Positions 1-5,179 are shown, counted from the first letter of the stretch. The stretch: DNA of 6,065 nt from Chloroflexales bacterium (GCA_013336035.1 JAAXUL010000519.1:1-6065); one strand, 5' to 3'. A program made the numbers and translations. The notes: generated by a model from the sequence alone, not told the origin.

Positions 1-812
1 GCCCGCGCACCCAGCGCGGCCCGCAGCGCGGCGCCGACCTGCGCTATAACCTGCGCCTCAGCTTCGAGGAGGCGATCTTCGGCGTCGATAAAGAGATCGA
101 GTACCGCCGCCTCGAGAGCTGCCCTAGCTGTAGGGGCAGCGGCGCCGAGCCCGGCACCGACCCGGTGCGCTGCTCGAAGTGCGCCGGTAGCGGCGAGGTG
201 CGCCAGCGCGCGCCCCTCTTCAATATGGTCACCGTCACCACATGCGACAACTGTGGCGGCACTGGCTATGTCATCCCTATCCCCTGCCGCGAGTGCCGCG
301 GCGAGGGCCGCCTGCGCCAGAACCGCCGCATCACGGTCAAGGTGCCCGCCGGGGTGGATGGCAACCAGCAGATCCGCATTAATGGCGAGGGCGAGGCCGG
401 CCCCCGCGGCGGGCCCTTCGGAAACCTCTATGTGGCCCTCGACGTGCAGCCCCACCCGCTCTTCCTGCGCGAGGGCAACGATATTATCTTTGAGCTGAAG
501 CTCAACGTGGCCCAGGCCGTCCTTGGCGAGGAGATCGAGGTGCCGACGATCGACGGCAGCGAGAAGCTGCGCTTGCCGCCGGCCACTCAGACCGGCCAGA
601 CCTTCCGCCTGCGCGGCAAGGGCGTGCCGTTTCTGCGCCAGCAGGGTCGTGGCGACCAGATCGTTGTCACGCGCGTGATCGTGCCCCAGAAGCTCAACGA
701 TCATCAGCGCCGCCTCTTCCAGGAGCTGGCCCGCACCTTCGAGCCCGAGGACCAGGGCGCTGAGCGTGATGAAGGGTTCTTCGGCCGCATCAAAGACGCC
801 CTGGGGCTGTGA
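1..812 (+). CDS. dnaJ: Chaperone protein DnaJ (Hsp40), 5'-truncated by the window edge
   Basis: DnaJ is the cytoplasmic Hsp40 co-chaperone that delivers unfolded clients to DnaK and stimulates its ATPase. The frame is open from base 3 to the TGA at 810-812, giving 269 visible residues. The J domain and Gly/Phe region (about 100 residues in the family) lie off the left edge, so the HPD motif cannot be checked. Visible residues 11-39 are the first beta-sandwich segment (GADLRYNLRLSFEEAIFG). Then come four zinc-finger repeats of the type CxxCxGxG: CPSCRGSG (40-47), CSKCAGSG (57-64), CDNCGGTG and CRECRGEG, all eight cysteines intact. The rest is C-terminal domain I/II (VPAGVDGNQQIRINGEGEAG, then GNLYVALDVQPHPLFLR), ending in a short GFFGRIKDALGL tail. 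Four intact zinc repeats make this a type I DnaJ and not a CbpA-like protein. An rlmB-like gene follows after 18 nt, suggesting co-transcription. Confidence 0.97.
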   Translation, partial: PRTQRGPQRGADLRYNLRLSFEEAIFGVDKEIEYRRLESCPSCRGSGAEPGTDPVRCSKCAGSGEVRQRAPLFNMVTVTTCDNCGGTGYVIPIPCRECRGEGRLRQNRRITVKVPAGVDGNQQIRINGEGEAGPRGGPFGNLYVALDVQPHPLFLREGNDIIFELKLNVAQAVLGEEIEVPTIDGSEKLRLPPATQTGQTFRLRGKGVPFLRQQGRGDQIVVTRVIVPQKLNDHQRRLFQELARTFEPEDQGAERDEGFFGRIKDALGL

Positions 813-830
813 TCAGGACAAAAAACCACT

Positions 831-1574
831 ATGGCTGAGCTCCTCTACGGGCGAAATGCGGTGCGCGAGGCCCTGCGGGCGCGCCGGCGGCAGATCCACC
901 GGCTGCACGTCTCGAGCGGGGTGCAGGAGACGGGCGTGATCGCCGAGATTGTTAAGCTGGCCGAGGAGGCGAACGTGCCCGTGCAGCGGGTCGAGCGCCA
1001 GGTCCTCGATCGGCAGCTGCGCGAGGCTAACCACCAGGGTGTGATGCTCGAGACTGGCCCCTATCCCTATGTCGAGCTTGAAGACTGCCTGGCCCTGGCC
1101 GTCGAGCGCAAAGAGCCCGCGATGCTTCTGCTGCTCGACCATCTGCAGGACCCACAGAATATCGGCACCCTGCTGCGCACCGCCGAGGTGGTAGGCGTTC
1201 ACGGGGTGGCCATGCCGGGCCGCCGCGCCGCCGAGATCACGCCCGCCGTGGTTAATGCCTCGAGCGGGGCCACCGAGCACCTGCGGGTGGTGCTGGTCGG
1301 CAACCTGTCCCAGACTATTGCCGAGCTTCAGAAGGGCGGGGTCTGGGTGGTAGGCCTGGAGGAGGACGAGAGCGCCCAGGACTTCGACACCGCTGACCTG
1401 AATATGCCCCTGGGCCTGGTGGTGGGCGCCGAGGGCGCCGGCCTCGCCCGCCTGGTGCGCGAGCGCTGCGACTTTATGGTGCGCCTGCCTATGGCGGGCC
1501 GGGTCGCCTCGCTCAATGCTGCGGTGGCCGGCAGCATCGCCCTCTACGGGGCCTGGCGCCAGCGATTCAAGTAG
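831..1574 (+). CDS. rlmB: TrmH/SpoU-family 23S rRNA (guanosine-2'-O-)-methyltransferase, RlmB type
   Basis: The 247-residue product is the usual length for RlmB, the cytoplasmic SPOUT-fold enzyme that in E. coli transfers a methyl group from S-adenosylmethionine to the 2'-O of G2251 in the peptidyl-transferase loop of 23S rRNA. Residues 1-75 form the N-terminal RNA-binding substrate domain (LLYGRNAVREAL at 4-15). The knotted catalytic domain shows all three SpoU motifs: motif 1 DPQNIGTLLRTAE with N110 and R116, motif 2 GLVVGAEGAGL at 195-205 with E201, and motif 3 RLPMAGRVASLNAAVA with S227, L228 and N229. The ATG at 831 sits 12 nt after an AGGA (815-818) and the N-terminus aligns with the family start. 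The gene lies 18 nt behind dnaJ, with no promoter visible between them. The exact target nucleotide is inferred by family; another rRNA or tRNA 2'-O site is possible. Confidence 0.93.
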   Translation: MAELLYGRNAVREALRARRRQIHRLHVSSGVQETGVIAEIVKLAEEANVPVQRVERQVLDRQLREANHQGVMLETGPYPYVELEDCLALAVERKEPAMLLLLDHLQDPQNIGTLLRTAEVVGVHGVAMPGRRAAEITPAVVNASSGATEHLRVVLVGNLSQTIAELQKGGVWVVGLEEDESAQDFDTADLNMPLGLVVGAEGAGLARLVRERCDFMVRLPMAGRVASLNAAVAGSIALYGAWRQRFK

Positions 1575-1604
1575 GCCCGGCGCCGGCGCTGAGCGTTCTG
1601 TCAC

Positions 1605-1633
1605 TTGAAGCTTGTGCGACCCTGCGCTAGAAT
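1605..1633 (+). promoter_or_regulatory. Predicted sigma70-type promoter upstream of the small membrane-protein ORF
   Basis: TTGAAG at 1605-1610 (consensus TTGACA, 4 of 6) and TAGAAT at 1628-1633 (consensus TATAAT, 5 of 6) are separated by exactly 17 nt, the optimal spacing. It lies in the 101-nt gap after rlmB, in sequence poorer in GC than its surroundings. Transcription would start near 1639-1641, giving a leader of about 36 nt before the ATG at 1676. It may also drive the downstream acetyltransferase and dehydrogenase genes. Prediction only; no experimental evidence. Confidence 0.6.
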
Positions 1634-1661
1634 GGCACAGGTAGGCCTGAGCCTTGCTGTT

Positions 1662-1667
1662 GAGGAG
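1662..1667 (+). promoter_or_regulatory. Strong Shine-Dalgarno site (GAGGAG) that supports the small ORF
   Basis: GAGGAG ends 8 nt before the ATG at 1676, one of the best Shine-Dalgarno matches in the window. It is the main reason to regard the 52-codon frame as translated; the other two ATGs in that frame that could serve (1688, 1763) have no comparable site. Confidence 0.65.
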
Positions 1668-1675
1668 TGCGGACG

Positions 1676-1834
1676 ATGAAGCTGACCATGCTGCTTCTGG
1701 CTGTCGTTGCTGGCGCGGCCGTGTACATACTCACCCTACGGCGCCAGCTCGAGGCCGCCCAGATGCGCGGCGATATGTACCGCGATATCTCGGCGCGCCT
1801 GGACCGTCGTGTTGCCGAGCTGGCTGCGAAGTAA
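1676..1834 (+). CDS. Small predicted single-pass membrane protein, 52 aa, unknown function
   Basis: ATG at 1676 to TAA at 1832-1834 encodes 52 residues beginning MKLTMLLLAVVAGAAVYILT. I do not recognise the family. Residues 4-20 form one hydrophobic helix long enough to span the membrane. No Ala-x-Ala site followed by a mature region is evident, so a retained membrane anchor is more likely than a cleaved signal peptide. Residues 21-52 (LRRQLEAAQM..., ending RRVAELAAK) are charged, rich in Arg, Glu and Ala, and look like an amphipathic or short coiled-coil helix. The LRR directly after the hydrophobic stretch, by the positive-inside rule, would put the C-terminal helix in the cytoplasm. Support for a real gene is the upstream TTGAAG-17-TAGAAT promoter, a GAGGAG site 8 nt before the ATG, and coding-like G/C at third positions. 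Similar one-helix proteins are often scaffolds or regulators of membrane complexes, but no function can be assigned here. Confidence 0.7.
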   Translation: MKLTMLLLAVVAGAAVYILTLRRQLEAAQMRGDMYRDISARLDRRVAELAAK

Positions 1835-1837
1835 TTT

Positions 1838-1851
1838 AGGGTCCAGGGTCT
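1838..1851 (+). repeat. Tandem heptamer AGGGTCC/AGGGTCT
   Basis: Two adjacent 7-nt units, AGGGTCC (1838-1844) and AGGGTCT (1845-1851), differ at the last base. They start 3 nt after the stop of the small membrane ORF and lie just left of the 12-bp hairpin. With only two units this may be a remnant of a larger dispersed array or chance. Confidence 0.45.
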
Positions 1852-1856
1852 TGCGT

Positions 1857-1885
1857 TCTGGGGCTGGCGCACAGCCGGCCCCAGA
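1857..1885 (+). terminator. 12-bp inverted repeat/hairpin, possible terminator or part of an intergenic repeat element
   Basis: The arm TCTGGGGCTGGC (1857-1868) pairs with GCCGGCCCCAGA (1874-1885) over 12 positions, with one G-U wobble and a 5-nt loop GCACA. The stem is very GC-rich and would be stable in RNA. No T-run follows on the plus strand, so it is not a classical intrinsic terminator; it could attenuate transcription, protect the 3' end of the small-gene mRNA, or be the core of a dispersed palindromic repeat. It separates the small membrane-protein ORF from the acetyltransferase gene. Confidence 0.5.
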
Positions 1886-1889
1886 GTCC

Positions 1890-1903
1890 AGCGCCCAGCG
1901 CCC
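1890..1903 (+). repeat. Tandem heptamer AGCGCCC x2
   Basis: Two perfect copies of AGCGCCC occur at 1890-1896 and 1897-1903, immediately right of the 12-bp hairpin and 13 nt before the acetyltransferase ATG at 1917. Together with the AGGGTCY pair on the left, the hairpin is bracketed by heptamer pairs, suggesting one composite element of about 66 nt. Confidence 0.45.
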
Positions 1904-1916
1904 TACCCCCCTGCCT

Positions 1917-2597
1917 ATGACGGCCTCCTCCCAGGCTCTGCGTGGGCCATTCGGCCAGCCGGCCCCCCGCGTCGCGGCGGGGACGTTGCCGGTGTTGATC
2001 AGGCCGGCCCGGCTCGACGATATCGGCCTGATCCTCGAGCTGCACCGCGAGGCGTTCGCCGATAAATTTGGCGGCGCCTTTGGGGACGGCGCGACAGACC
2101 GGGGCGTCGCCGCGCTCGCCGCCACCTGGCGCCGCCAGGGCTCTGCCGCCCTGCGCGGTATGTTTGTGGCCGAGCACGAGGGCCTGGTCATCGGCACTAC
2201 CACTGTCCGCACCTGGGAGATGGTGACCGATGATGGGGGCGCCGCCGAGCTCGCCTTCCACGAGGAGCTTGGCCTCTGGCGGGCCGCCCGCTCGCTCTTT
2301 GCGCTGTCGCTGCTCGACCATAAGATCGAGCGCCGCGAGGGCTTTATCACCGATGTGGCTGTCCTTGCCCCCTACCGGCGCGGCGGCGTCGCCCGCGCCC
2401 TCCTCTCCCGCGCCGAGCAGGAGGCCACGCTGCGCGGCAGACGTTTCCTCGGCCTGTATGTGAGCACCCGCAACGAAGGGGCTCGCGGCCTCTATCGACG
2501 CCTGGGCTTCTACGATGTGCGGGTCCGCCGCTCGCTTATGGCCTGGATGATCTTTGGCCAGGGCAGCTGGGTCTATATGCGCAAGGATCTTACCTAG
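1917..2597 (+). CDS. GNAT-family N-acetyltransferase
   Basis: The product (226 aa from ATG 1917) has a GNAT fold, which transfers acetyl from acetyl-CoA to an amine; the acceptor cannot be told from sequence. The domain begins at residue 26 with VLIRPARLDDIGLILELHREAF. Beta-4/motif A is FITDVAVLAPYRRGGVARALL (about 143-163), where R154-R155-G156-G157-V158-A159 is the pyrophosphate-binding loop. Motif B is GLYVSTRNEGARGLYRRLGFYD with N186 and Y193 in the usual positions. The start is uncertain. ATG 1917 has no Shine-Dalgarno and its first 25 residues are Pro/Ala/Gly-rich and outside the domain. GTG 1992 lies 8 nt after GGCGGGGA (1976-1983) and would begin exactly at the domain, giving 201 aa; TTG 1986 is also in frame. 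The frame stays open leftward to 1707, overlapping the small ORF, but that extension is not family-like. It precedes the dehydrogenase by 50 nt. Confidence 0.88.
   Translation: MTASSQALRGPFGQPAPRVAAGTLPVLIRPARLDDIGLILELHREAFADKFGGAFGDGATDRGVAALAATWRRQGSAALRGMFVAEHEGLVIGTTTVRTWEMVTDDGGAAELAFHEELGLWRAARSLFALSLLDHKIERREGFITDVAVLAPYRRGGVARALLSRAEQEATLRGRRFLGLYVSTRNEGARGLYRRLGFYDVRVRRSLMAWMIFGQGSWVYMRKDLT
1976..1983 (+). promoter_or_regulatory. Candidate Shine-Dalgarno for an alternative GTG start of the acetyltransferase
   Basis: GGCGGGGA ends 8 nt before an in-frame GTG at 1992. The Shine-Dalgarno match is moderate (GGGGA core), but ATG 1917 has none, and the GNAT domain begins at this GTG. It therefore bears directly on which start is used. 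Confidence 0.35.
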
Positions 2598-2647
2598 CCG
2601 TAGGCCGGATACTGGCGCAAGCGACAATGAAGTGAGGAAAGACAACG

Positions 2648-3907
2648 ATGTCTGACCAGAACCCGTTCCACATCGCTCAGCAGCAGTTCGATACCGCCGC
2701 CGACATCCTCGGCCTCCACGAGAACATCCGCGCCGTCCTGCGTGTCCCCCAGCGCGAGCTGACCGTCAACTTCCCGGTCAAGCTAGACAATGGCTCGACA
2801 AGGATGTTCACCGGCTATCGCATCCAGCATAACCTTGGCCGTGGGCCCGTGAAGGGCGGCATTCGCTACCACCCCGCCGTCGATATCGACGAGGTGCGCG
2901 CCCTGGCGATGTGGATGACCTGGAAGTGCGCTCTGGTCAATATCCCCTACGGCGGCGCCAAGGGCGGCGTGATCGTCGACCCGAAGCAGCTCTCGATGGG
3001 CGAGCTCGAGCGCCTGACCCGGCGCTTCGCCACCGAGATCAGCATTCTGCTCGGCCCCGAGAGGGACATCCCGGCGCCCGACGTCGGCACTAACGCCCAG
3101 GTTATGGCCTGGATCATGGATACGATCTCGATGCACCGTGGCTATACGGTGCCCGCCGTGATCACCGGCAAGCCGATCAATGTCGGCGGCTCGCTTGGCC
3201 GGGTCGAGGCCACCGGTCGCGGCGTCAGCCTGGTGGTGCGCGAGGCCGTGCGCCGCCTCGGCGGCGACCTGGAGGGCTTGCGCGTGGTGGTCCAGGGCTT
3301 CGGCAATGTGGGCAGCACCGCCGCCTACCTGCTCGACCAGATGGGCTGCAAGGTGGTGGGCGTCGCCGACGCCACAAGCGCCTACTGCCGACCCTCCGGC
3401 CTCGATATCGGCGCTATGCGCACCTACACCGACCGCCACTCCTTCCGCCTGCTCGAGGGCTATCACGCCCCTGGCGTCGAGCGCATCTCCGGCGCCGAGC
3501 TGCTCGAGCTCGACTGCGATGTGCTGATCCCCGCGGCCCTCGAGAACCAGATCAACGAGCGGAACGCCGGGCGCATCAAGGCAAAGCTGATCGTCGAGGG
3601 CGCGAACGGCCCCACCACCCCTGACGCCGATAACATCCTCGCCGAGCGGGGTGTGACAGTGGTGCCCGATATCCTCGCTAACGCCGGCGGCGTGATCGTG
3701 AGCTACTTCGAGTGGGTCCAGGGCCTCCAGGAGTTTTTCTGGGACGAGCAGGACGTGAACGAGAAGCTGGAGCGCATTATCATCGGGGCGTTCGACCACG
3801 TGTGGGCCACGGCCTATGCGCGCAAGCTGCCTCTGCGCACCGCCGCCTATCTGCTCTCGGTGCAGCGCGTGGCTGACGCTAATGTCACCCGCGGTGTCTA
3901 CCCCTAG
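2648..3907 (+). CDS. gdhA: Glu/Leu/Phe/Val dehydrogenase, probable glutamate dehydrogenase
   Basis: This 419-residue protein has the length and order of hexameric (about 420 aa) glutamate dehydrogenases, which interconvert glutamate and 2-oxoglutarate plus ammonia with NAD(P). The N-terminal substrate domain carries K69 (GPVKGGIRYH), K93 (WKCALVNIPYGG), K105 (GGAKGG) and D145 (DIPAPDVGTN). These equal Clostridium symbiosum GDH K89, K113, catalytic K125 and catalytic D165 with a constant offset of 20. The Rossmann domain has GFGNVG at 217-222, and NAGGVIVSYFEW (346-356) includes S352 near the substrate side chain. All key residues are present. Residue K69 and the SYFEW segment favour glutamate over leucine/phenylalanine, but related enzymes share most motifs. 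D241 after the second Rossmann strand suggests NAD(H) over NADP(H), tentatively. ATG 2648 follows GAGGAAAG (2634-2641) by 6 nt. It ends in front of an 11-bp hairpin. Confidence 0.94.
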   Translation: MSDQNPFHIAQQQFDTAADILGLHENIRAVLRVPQRELTVNFPVKLDNGSTRMFTGYRIQHNLGRGPVKGGIRYHPAVDIDEVRALAMWMTWKCALVNIPYGGAKGGVIVDPKQLSMGELERLTRRFATEISILLGPERDIPAPDVGTNAQVMAWIMDTISMHRGYTVPAVITGKPINVGGSLGRVEATGRGVSLVVREAVRRLGGDLEGLRVVVQGFGNVGSTAAYLLDQMGCKVVGVADATSAYCRPSGLDIGAMRTYTDRHSFRLLEGYHAPGVERISGAELLELDCDVLIPAALENQINERNAGRIKAKLIVEGANGPTTPDADNILAERGVTVVPDILANAGGVIVSYFEWVQGLQEFFWDEQDVNEKLERIIIGAFDHVWATAYARKLPLRTAAYLLSVQRVADANVTRGVYP

Positions 3908-3917
3908 GTGGGCCGAT

Positions 3918-3932
3918 GCCCTCGCCCCCTGC
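3918..3932 (+). repeat. First copy of the 15-nt intergenic sequence, GCCCTCGCCCCCTGC
   Basis: It begins 10 nt after the dehydrogenase stop and runs into the left arm of the perfect 11-bp hairpin at 3931-3961. The second, identical copy is at 5147-5161. Both copies lie in 3' flanks, which fits a dispersed terminator-associated repeat. Confidence 0.5.
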
Positions 3933-3961
3933 CCCCTCTTCTGCCTGGCGGAAGAGGGGGC
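3931..3961 (+). terminator. Perfect 11-bp hairpin downstream of the dehydrogenase gene
   Basis: GCCCCCTCTTC (3931-3941) and GAAGAGGGGGC (3951-3961) are exact reverse complements around a 9-nt loop, TGCCTGGCG. It starts 23 nt after the dehydrogenase stop and is a plausible terminator or mRNA 3'-end stabiliser. Only a broken pyrimidine stretch (GATCGTCTCTGCCCC) follows, without a proper T-run, so intrinsic termination may be inefficient. The left arm overlaps a 15-nt sequence that recurs after the HAD gene, hinting that it belongs to a dispersed intergenic repeat. Confidence 0.6.
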
Positions 3962-3989
3962 GATCGTCTCTGCCCCTTGCGATATAGCG

Positions 3990-3995
3990 TATAAT
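3990..3995 (+). promoter_or_regulatory. Consensus -10 box (TATAAT) upstream of the receiver gene
   Basis: TATAAT at 3990-3995 matches the sigma70 -10 consensus at all six positions and sits in the most AT-rich patch of the window. At the expected 16-18 nt upstream the -35 region (about 3966-3973, TCTCTG) is a poor match, so an activator or upstream contacts may be needed. Transcription would start near 4002-4004, about 40 nt before the receiver ATG. It is placed just past the dehydrogenase hairpin, as expected for a new transcription unit covering the receiver and HAD genes. Confidence 0.6.
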
Positions 3996-4043
3996 TCTGG
4001 TTAATGGGCGACACCTCGCGCAGACGCCGGAAAGGACTCCCCA

Positions 4044-4427
4044 ATGCAGGTCTTGCTGGTGGACGACAACCCCCTCATGCAGCAGGTGATCAGCCGCTTC
4101 CTGGTGAGCCAGGGCTATACGGTGACCGTCGCCGAGACGGGCGAGGCGGCCCTCAATGCCGTGCGCCGCGAGGGGTGTCGGCTGTTCGTGATCGATATGC
4201 GCCTGCCCGACCAGGACGGCCCGGACCTGCTGGTGGCTCTGCGGCAGGAGCCGGGCCTGTCCGGCTGCCCCGCTATCGCCGTCAGCGGCCTGGGCGAGGA
4301 GGACCGCGAGCGGACTGTGGTCGCCGGCTTCGACACCTTCATGGCTAAGCCAATCGACCTTGACGAGCTTCTGTCCACGGTGCGGCGCTTTGTTGATGAT
4401 GGTATAGTGCGGTCCGTGGGAATCTGA
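4044..4427 (+). CDS. Stand-alone response-regulator receiver (CheY-like) protein
   Basis: The 127-residue protein is a single REC domain with no output domain, the size of CheY or Spo0F. The conserved sites are all present: acidic pair D7-D8 (LLVDDN) for Mg2+, phosphoacceptor D51 (VIDMRLPDQDG), switch Ser S81 (AVSG) and K102 (MAKPID) with the following cis-proline P103. It should be phosphorylated by a histidine kinase or histidine phosphotransferase and act by protein-protein contact in the cytoplasm. No kinase, CheA or motility gene is in the window, so the partner and output are unknown. AAGGA (4032-4036) lies 7 nt before the ATG and supports this start. The upstream TATAAT box gives it its own promoter, and the HAD gene follows after 19 nt on the same strand, so the two are likely co-transcribed. 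Confidence 0.93.
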   Translation: MQVLLVDDNPLMQQVISRFLVSQGYTVTVAETGEAALNAVRREGCRLFVIDMRLPDQDGPDLLVALRQEPGLSGCPAIAVSGLGEEDRERTVVAGFDTFMAKPIDLDELLSTVRRFVDDGIVRSVGI

Positions 4428-4435
4428 TCTGATGT

Positions 4436-4442
4436 AGGGGTG
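4436..4442 (+). promoter_or_regulatory. Shine-Dalgarno supporting the TTG start of the HAD gene
   Basis: AGGGGTG lies in the 19-nt gap between the receiver stop and the TTG at 4447, with 6 nt from the AGGGG core to the codon. No ATG or GTG in this frame gives a complete HAD motif I, so this site decides the start. Confidence 0.5.
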
Positions 4443-4446
4443 TCGC

Positions 4447-5133
4447 TTGGACCGGCTGATCTTGTGGGATGTGGACGGGACGCTGCTGAGCACGGATGGG
4501 ATTGCGGCGGAGGCGATGCGCGCGGCGATGCGCGAGGTGGTGGGCCCGGCGGCGCCGCTGGCCCGCACGGCCTACGCGGGCAAGACAGACTGGCAGATCA
4601 TTCGCGAGAGCCTGCCCACCCTCCCCCCCGAGGAGATCGGCGAGCGGCTCCACGAGTTTGCGGCGGCCTACCTGGGCCGCCTTGAGGGGCAGCGCGAGGC
4701 GCTGGTGGCCCGCTCGCGGGTCTTCCCAGGCGTGACGGCCGCCCTCGAGGCCCTGGGGGGCGCGGCGCGCCAGGCGCCCCTTACCGGCAATATCGCCGTC
4801 GTGGCCCGCATCAAGCTCGAGTGCGTAGGGCTGCTGCCCCTGCTCGACCTGGCGGCCGGGGCCTATGGCGACGATCACCATCACAGGCCCGAGCTGGTGC
4901 CGATCGCCGCGGCCCGCGCGGCCCGGCGCTATGGGCAGAGCTTCGGGGGCCGGCAGGTGATTGTGGTTGGCGACACGCCCCACGACATCGACTGCGGCCG
5001 GGCCAACGGCGCCCGCACCGTCGCCGTGGCCACGGGGCCGTACAGCCTCGATGAGCTGCTGGCCCATGGCCCCGATGTGGCGCTGCCCGACCTGTCCGAT
5101 ACCGGCGCGGTCGTCGCCGCGGTGCTCGGGTAG
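4447..5133 (+). CDS. HAD-superfamily phosphatase, phosphoglycolate-phosphatase/beta-phosphoglucomutase-like
   Basis: The 228-residue protein has all four HAD motifs. Motif I is LWDVDGTLL with nucleophile D8 and acid/base D10. Motif II is LTGN (112-115) with T113. K123 is the motif III lysine, and motif IV is VVGDTPHDID with D176 and D180. Residues 16-90 form a helical C1 cap, so this belongs to the Gph/PGMB-type subfamily I. It probably hydrolyses a small phosphate ester in the cytoplasm; phosphoglycolate is a reasonable guess but the substrate is not determined by sequence. GDDHHHRPELVPIA (141-154) is a segment seen in a Gph-like subgroup, here with a run of three histidines. TTG at 4447 is the only start that keeps motif I at the usual distance from the N-terminus. 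It follows the receiver gene by 19 nt, suggesting co-expression. Confidence 0.88.
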   Translation: MDRLILWDVDGTLLSTDGIAAEAMRAAMREVVGPAAPLARTAYAGKTDWQIIRESLPTLPPEEIGERLHEFAAAYLGRLEGQREALVARSRVFPGVTAALEALGGAARQAPLTGNIAVVARIKLECVGLLPLLDLAAGAYGDDHHHRPELVPIAAARAARRYGQSFGGRQVIVVGDTPHDIDCGRANGARTVAVATGPYSLDELLAHGPDVALPDLSDTGAVVAAVLG

Positions 5134-5146
5134 GACAGGCTGGTTG

Positions 5147-5161
5147 GCCCTCGCCCCCTGC
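5147..5161 (+). repeat. Second copy of a 15-nt intergenic sequence, GCCCTCGCCCCCTGC
   Basis: The identical 15 nt occurs at 3918-3932 after the dehydrogenase gene and here after the HAD gene, both on the plus strand and both 10-13 nt past a stop codon. Here it is followed by CTGTGGCGAG instead of the long right arm of the first copy, leaving only a weak 6-bp CTCGCC/GGCGAG pairing (5150-5155 with 5165-5170). Confidence 0.5.
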
Positions 5162-5179
5162 TGTGGCGAGCGGAGACAG

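Noticed and set aside
813..1604. 263-codon minus-strand frame opposite rlmB
   Set aside because: Codon-aligned shadow of a clear SpoU methyltransferase; no ribosome site and no domain.
1575..1604. 10-bp perfect palindrome GCGCCGGCGC (1580-1589) just after rlmB as a terminator
   Set aside because: It has no loop and no T-run, and such palindromes are expected by chance in DNA of this composition.
2627..2635. Minimal upstream ORF ATG-AAG-TGA overlapping the ribosome site of the dehydrogenase gene
   Set aside because: No ribosome site of its own and only two sense codons; a regulatory role cannot be supported beyond coincidence.
1836..2645. 269-codon minus-strand frame opposite the acetyltransferase
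   Set aside because: Codon-aligned shadow of the GNAT gene; it also runs through the hairpin/heptamer spacer, which is not expected of coding sequence.
2783..3799. 338-codon minus-strand frame opposite the dehydrogenase gene
   Set aside because: It is codon-aligned with the real gene, His/Ala/Gly/Val-rich without a recognisable domain, and is explained by avoidance of TTA, CTA and TCA codons.
4403..4408. TATAGT near the 3' end of the receiver gene as an internal promoter for the HAD gene
   Set aside because: It resembles a -10 box but no -35-like hexamer lies 16-18 nt upstream, and the short gap to the HAD gene fits co-transcription.
5150..5170. CTCGCC/GGCGAG stem after the HAD gene as a terminator
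   Set aside because: Only 6 bp with a 9-nt loop and followed by CGGAGACAGC, no T-run; better viewed as part of the decayed repeat copy.
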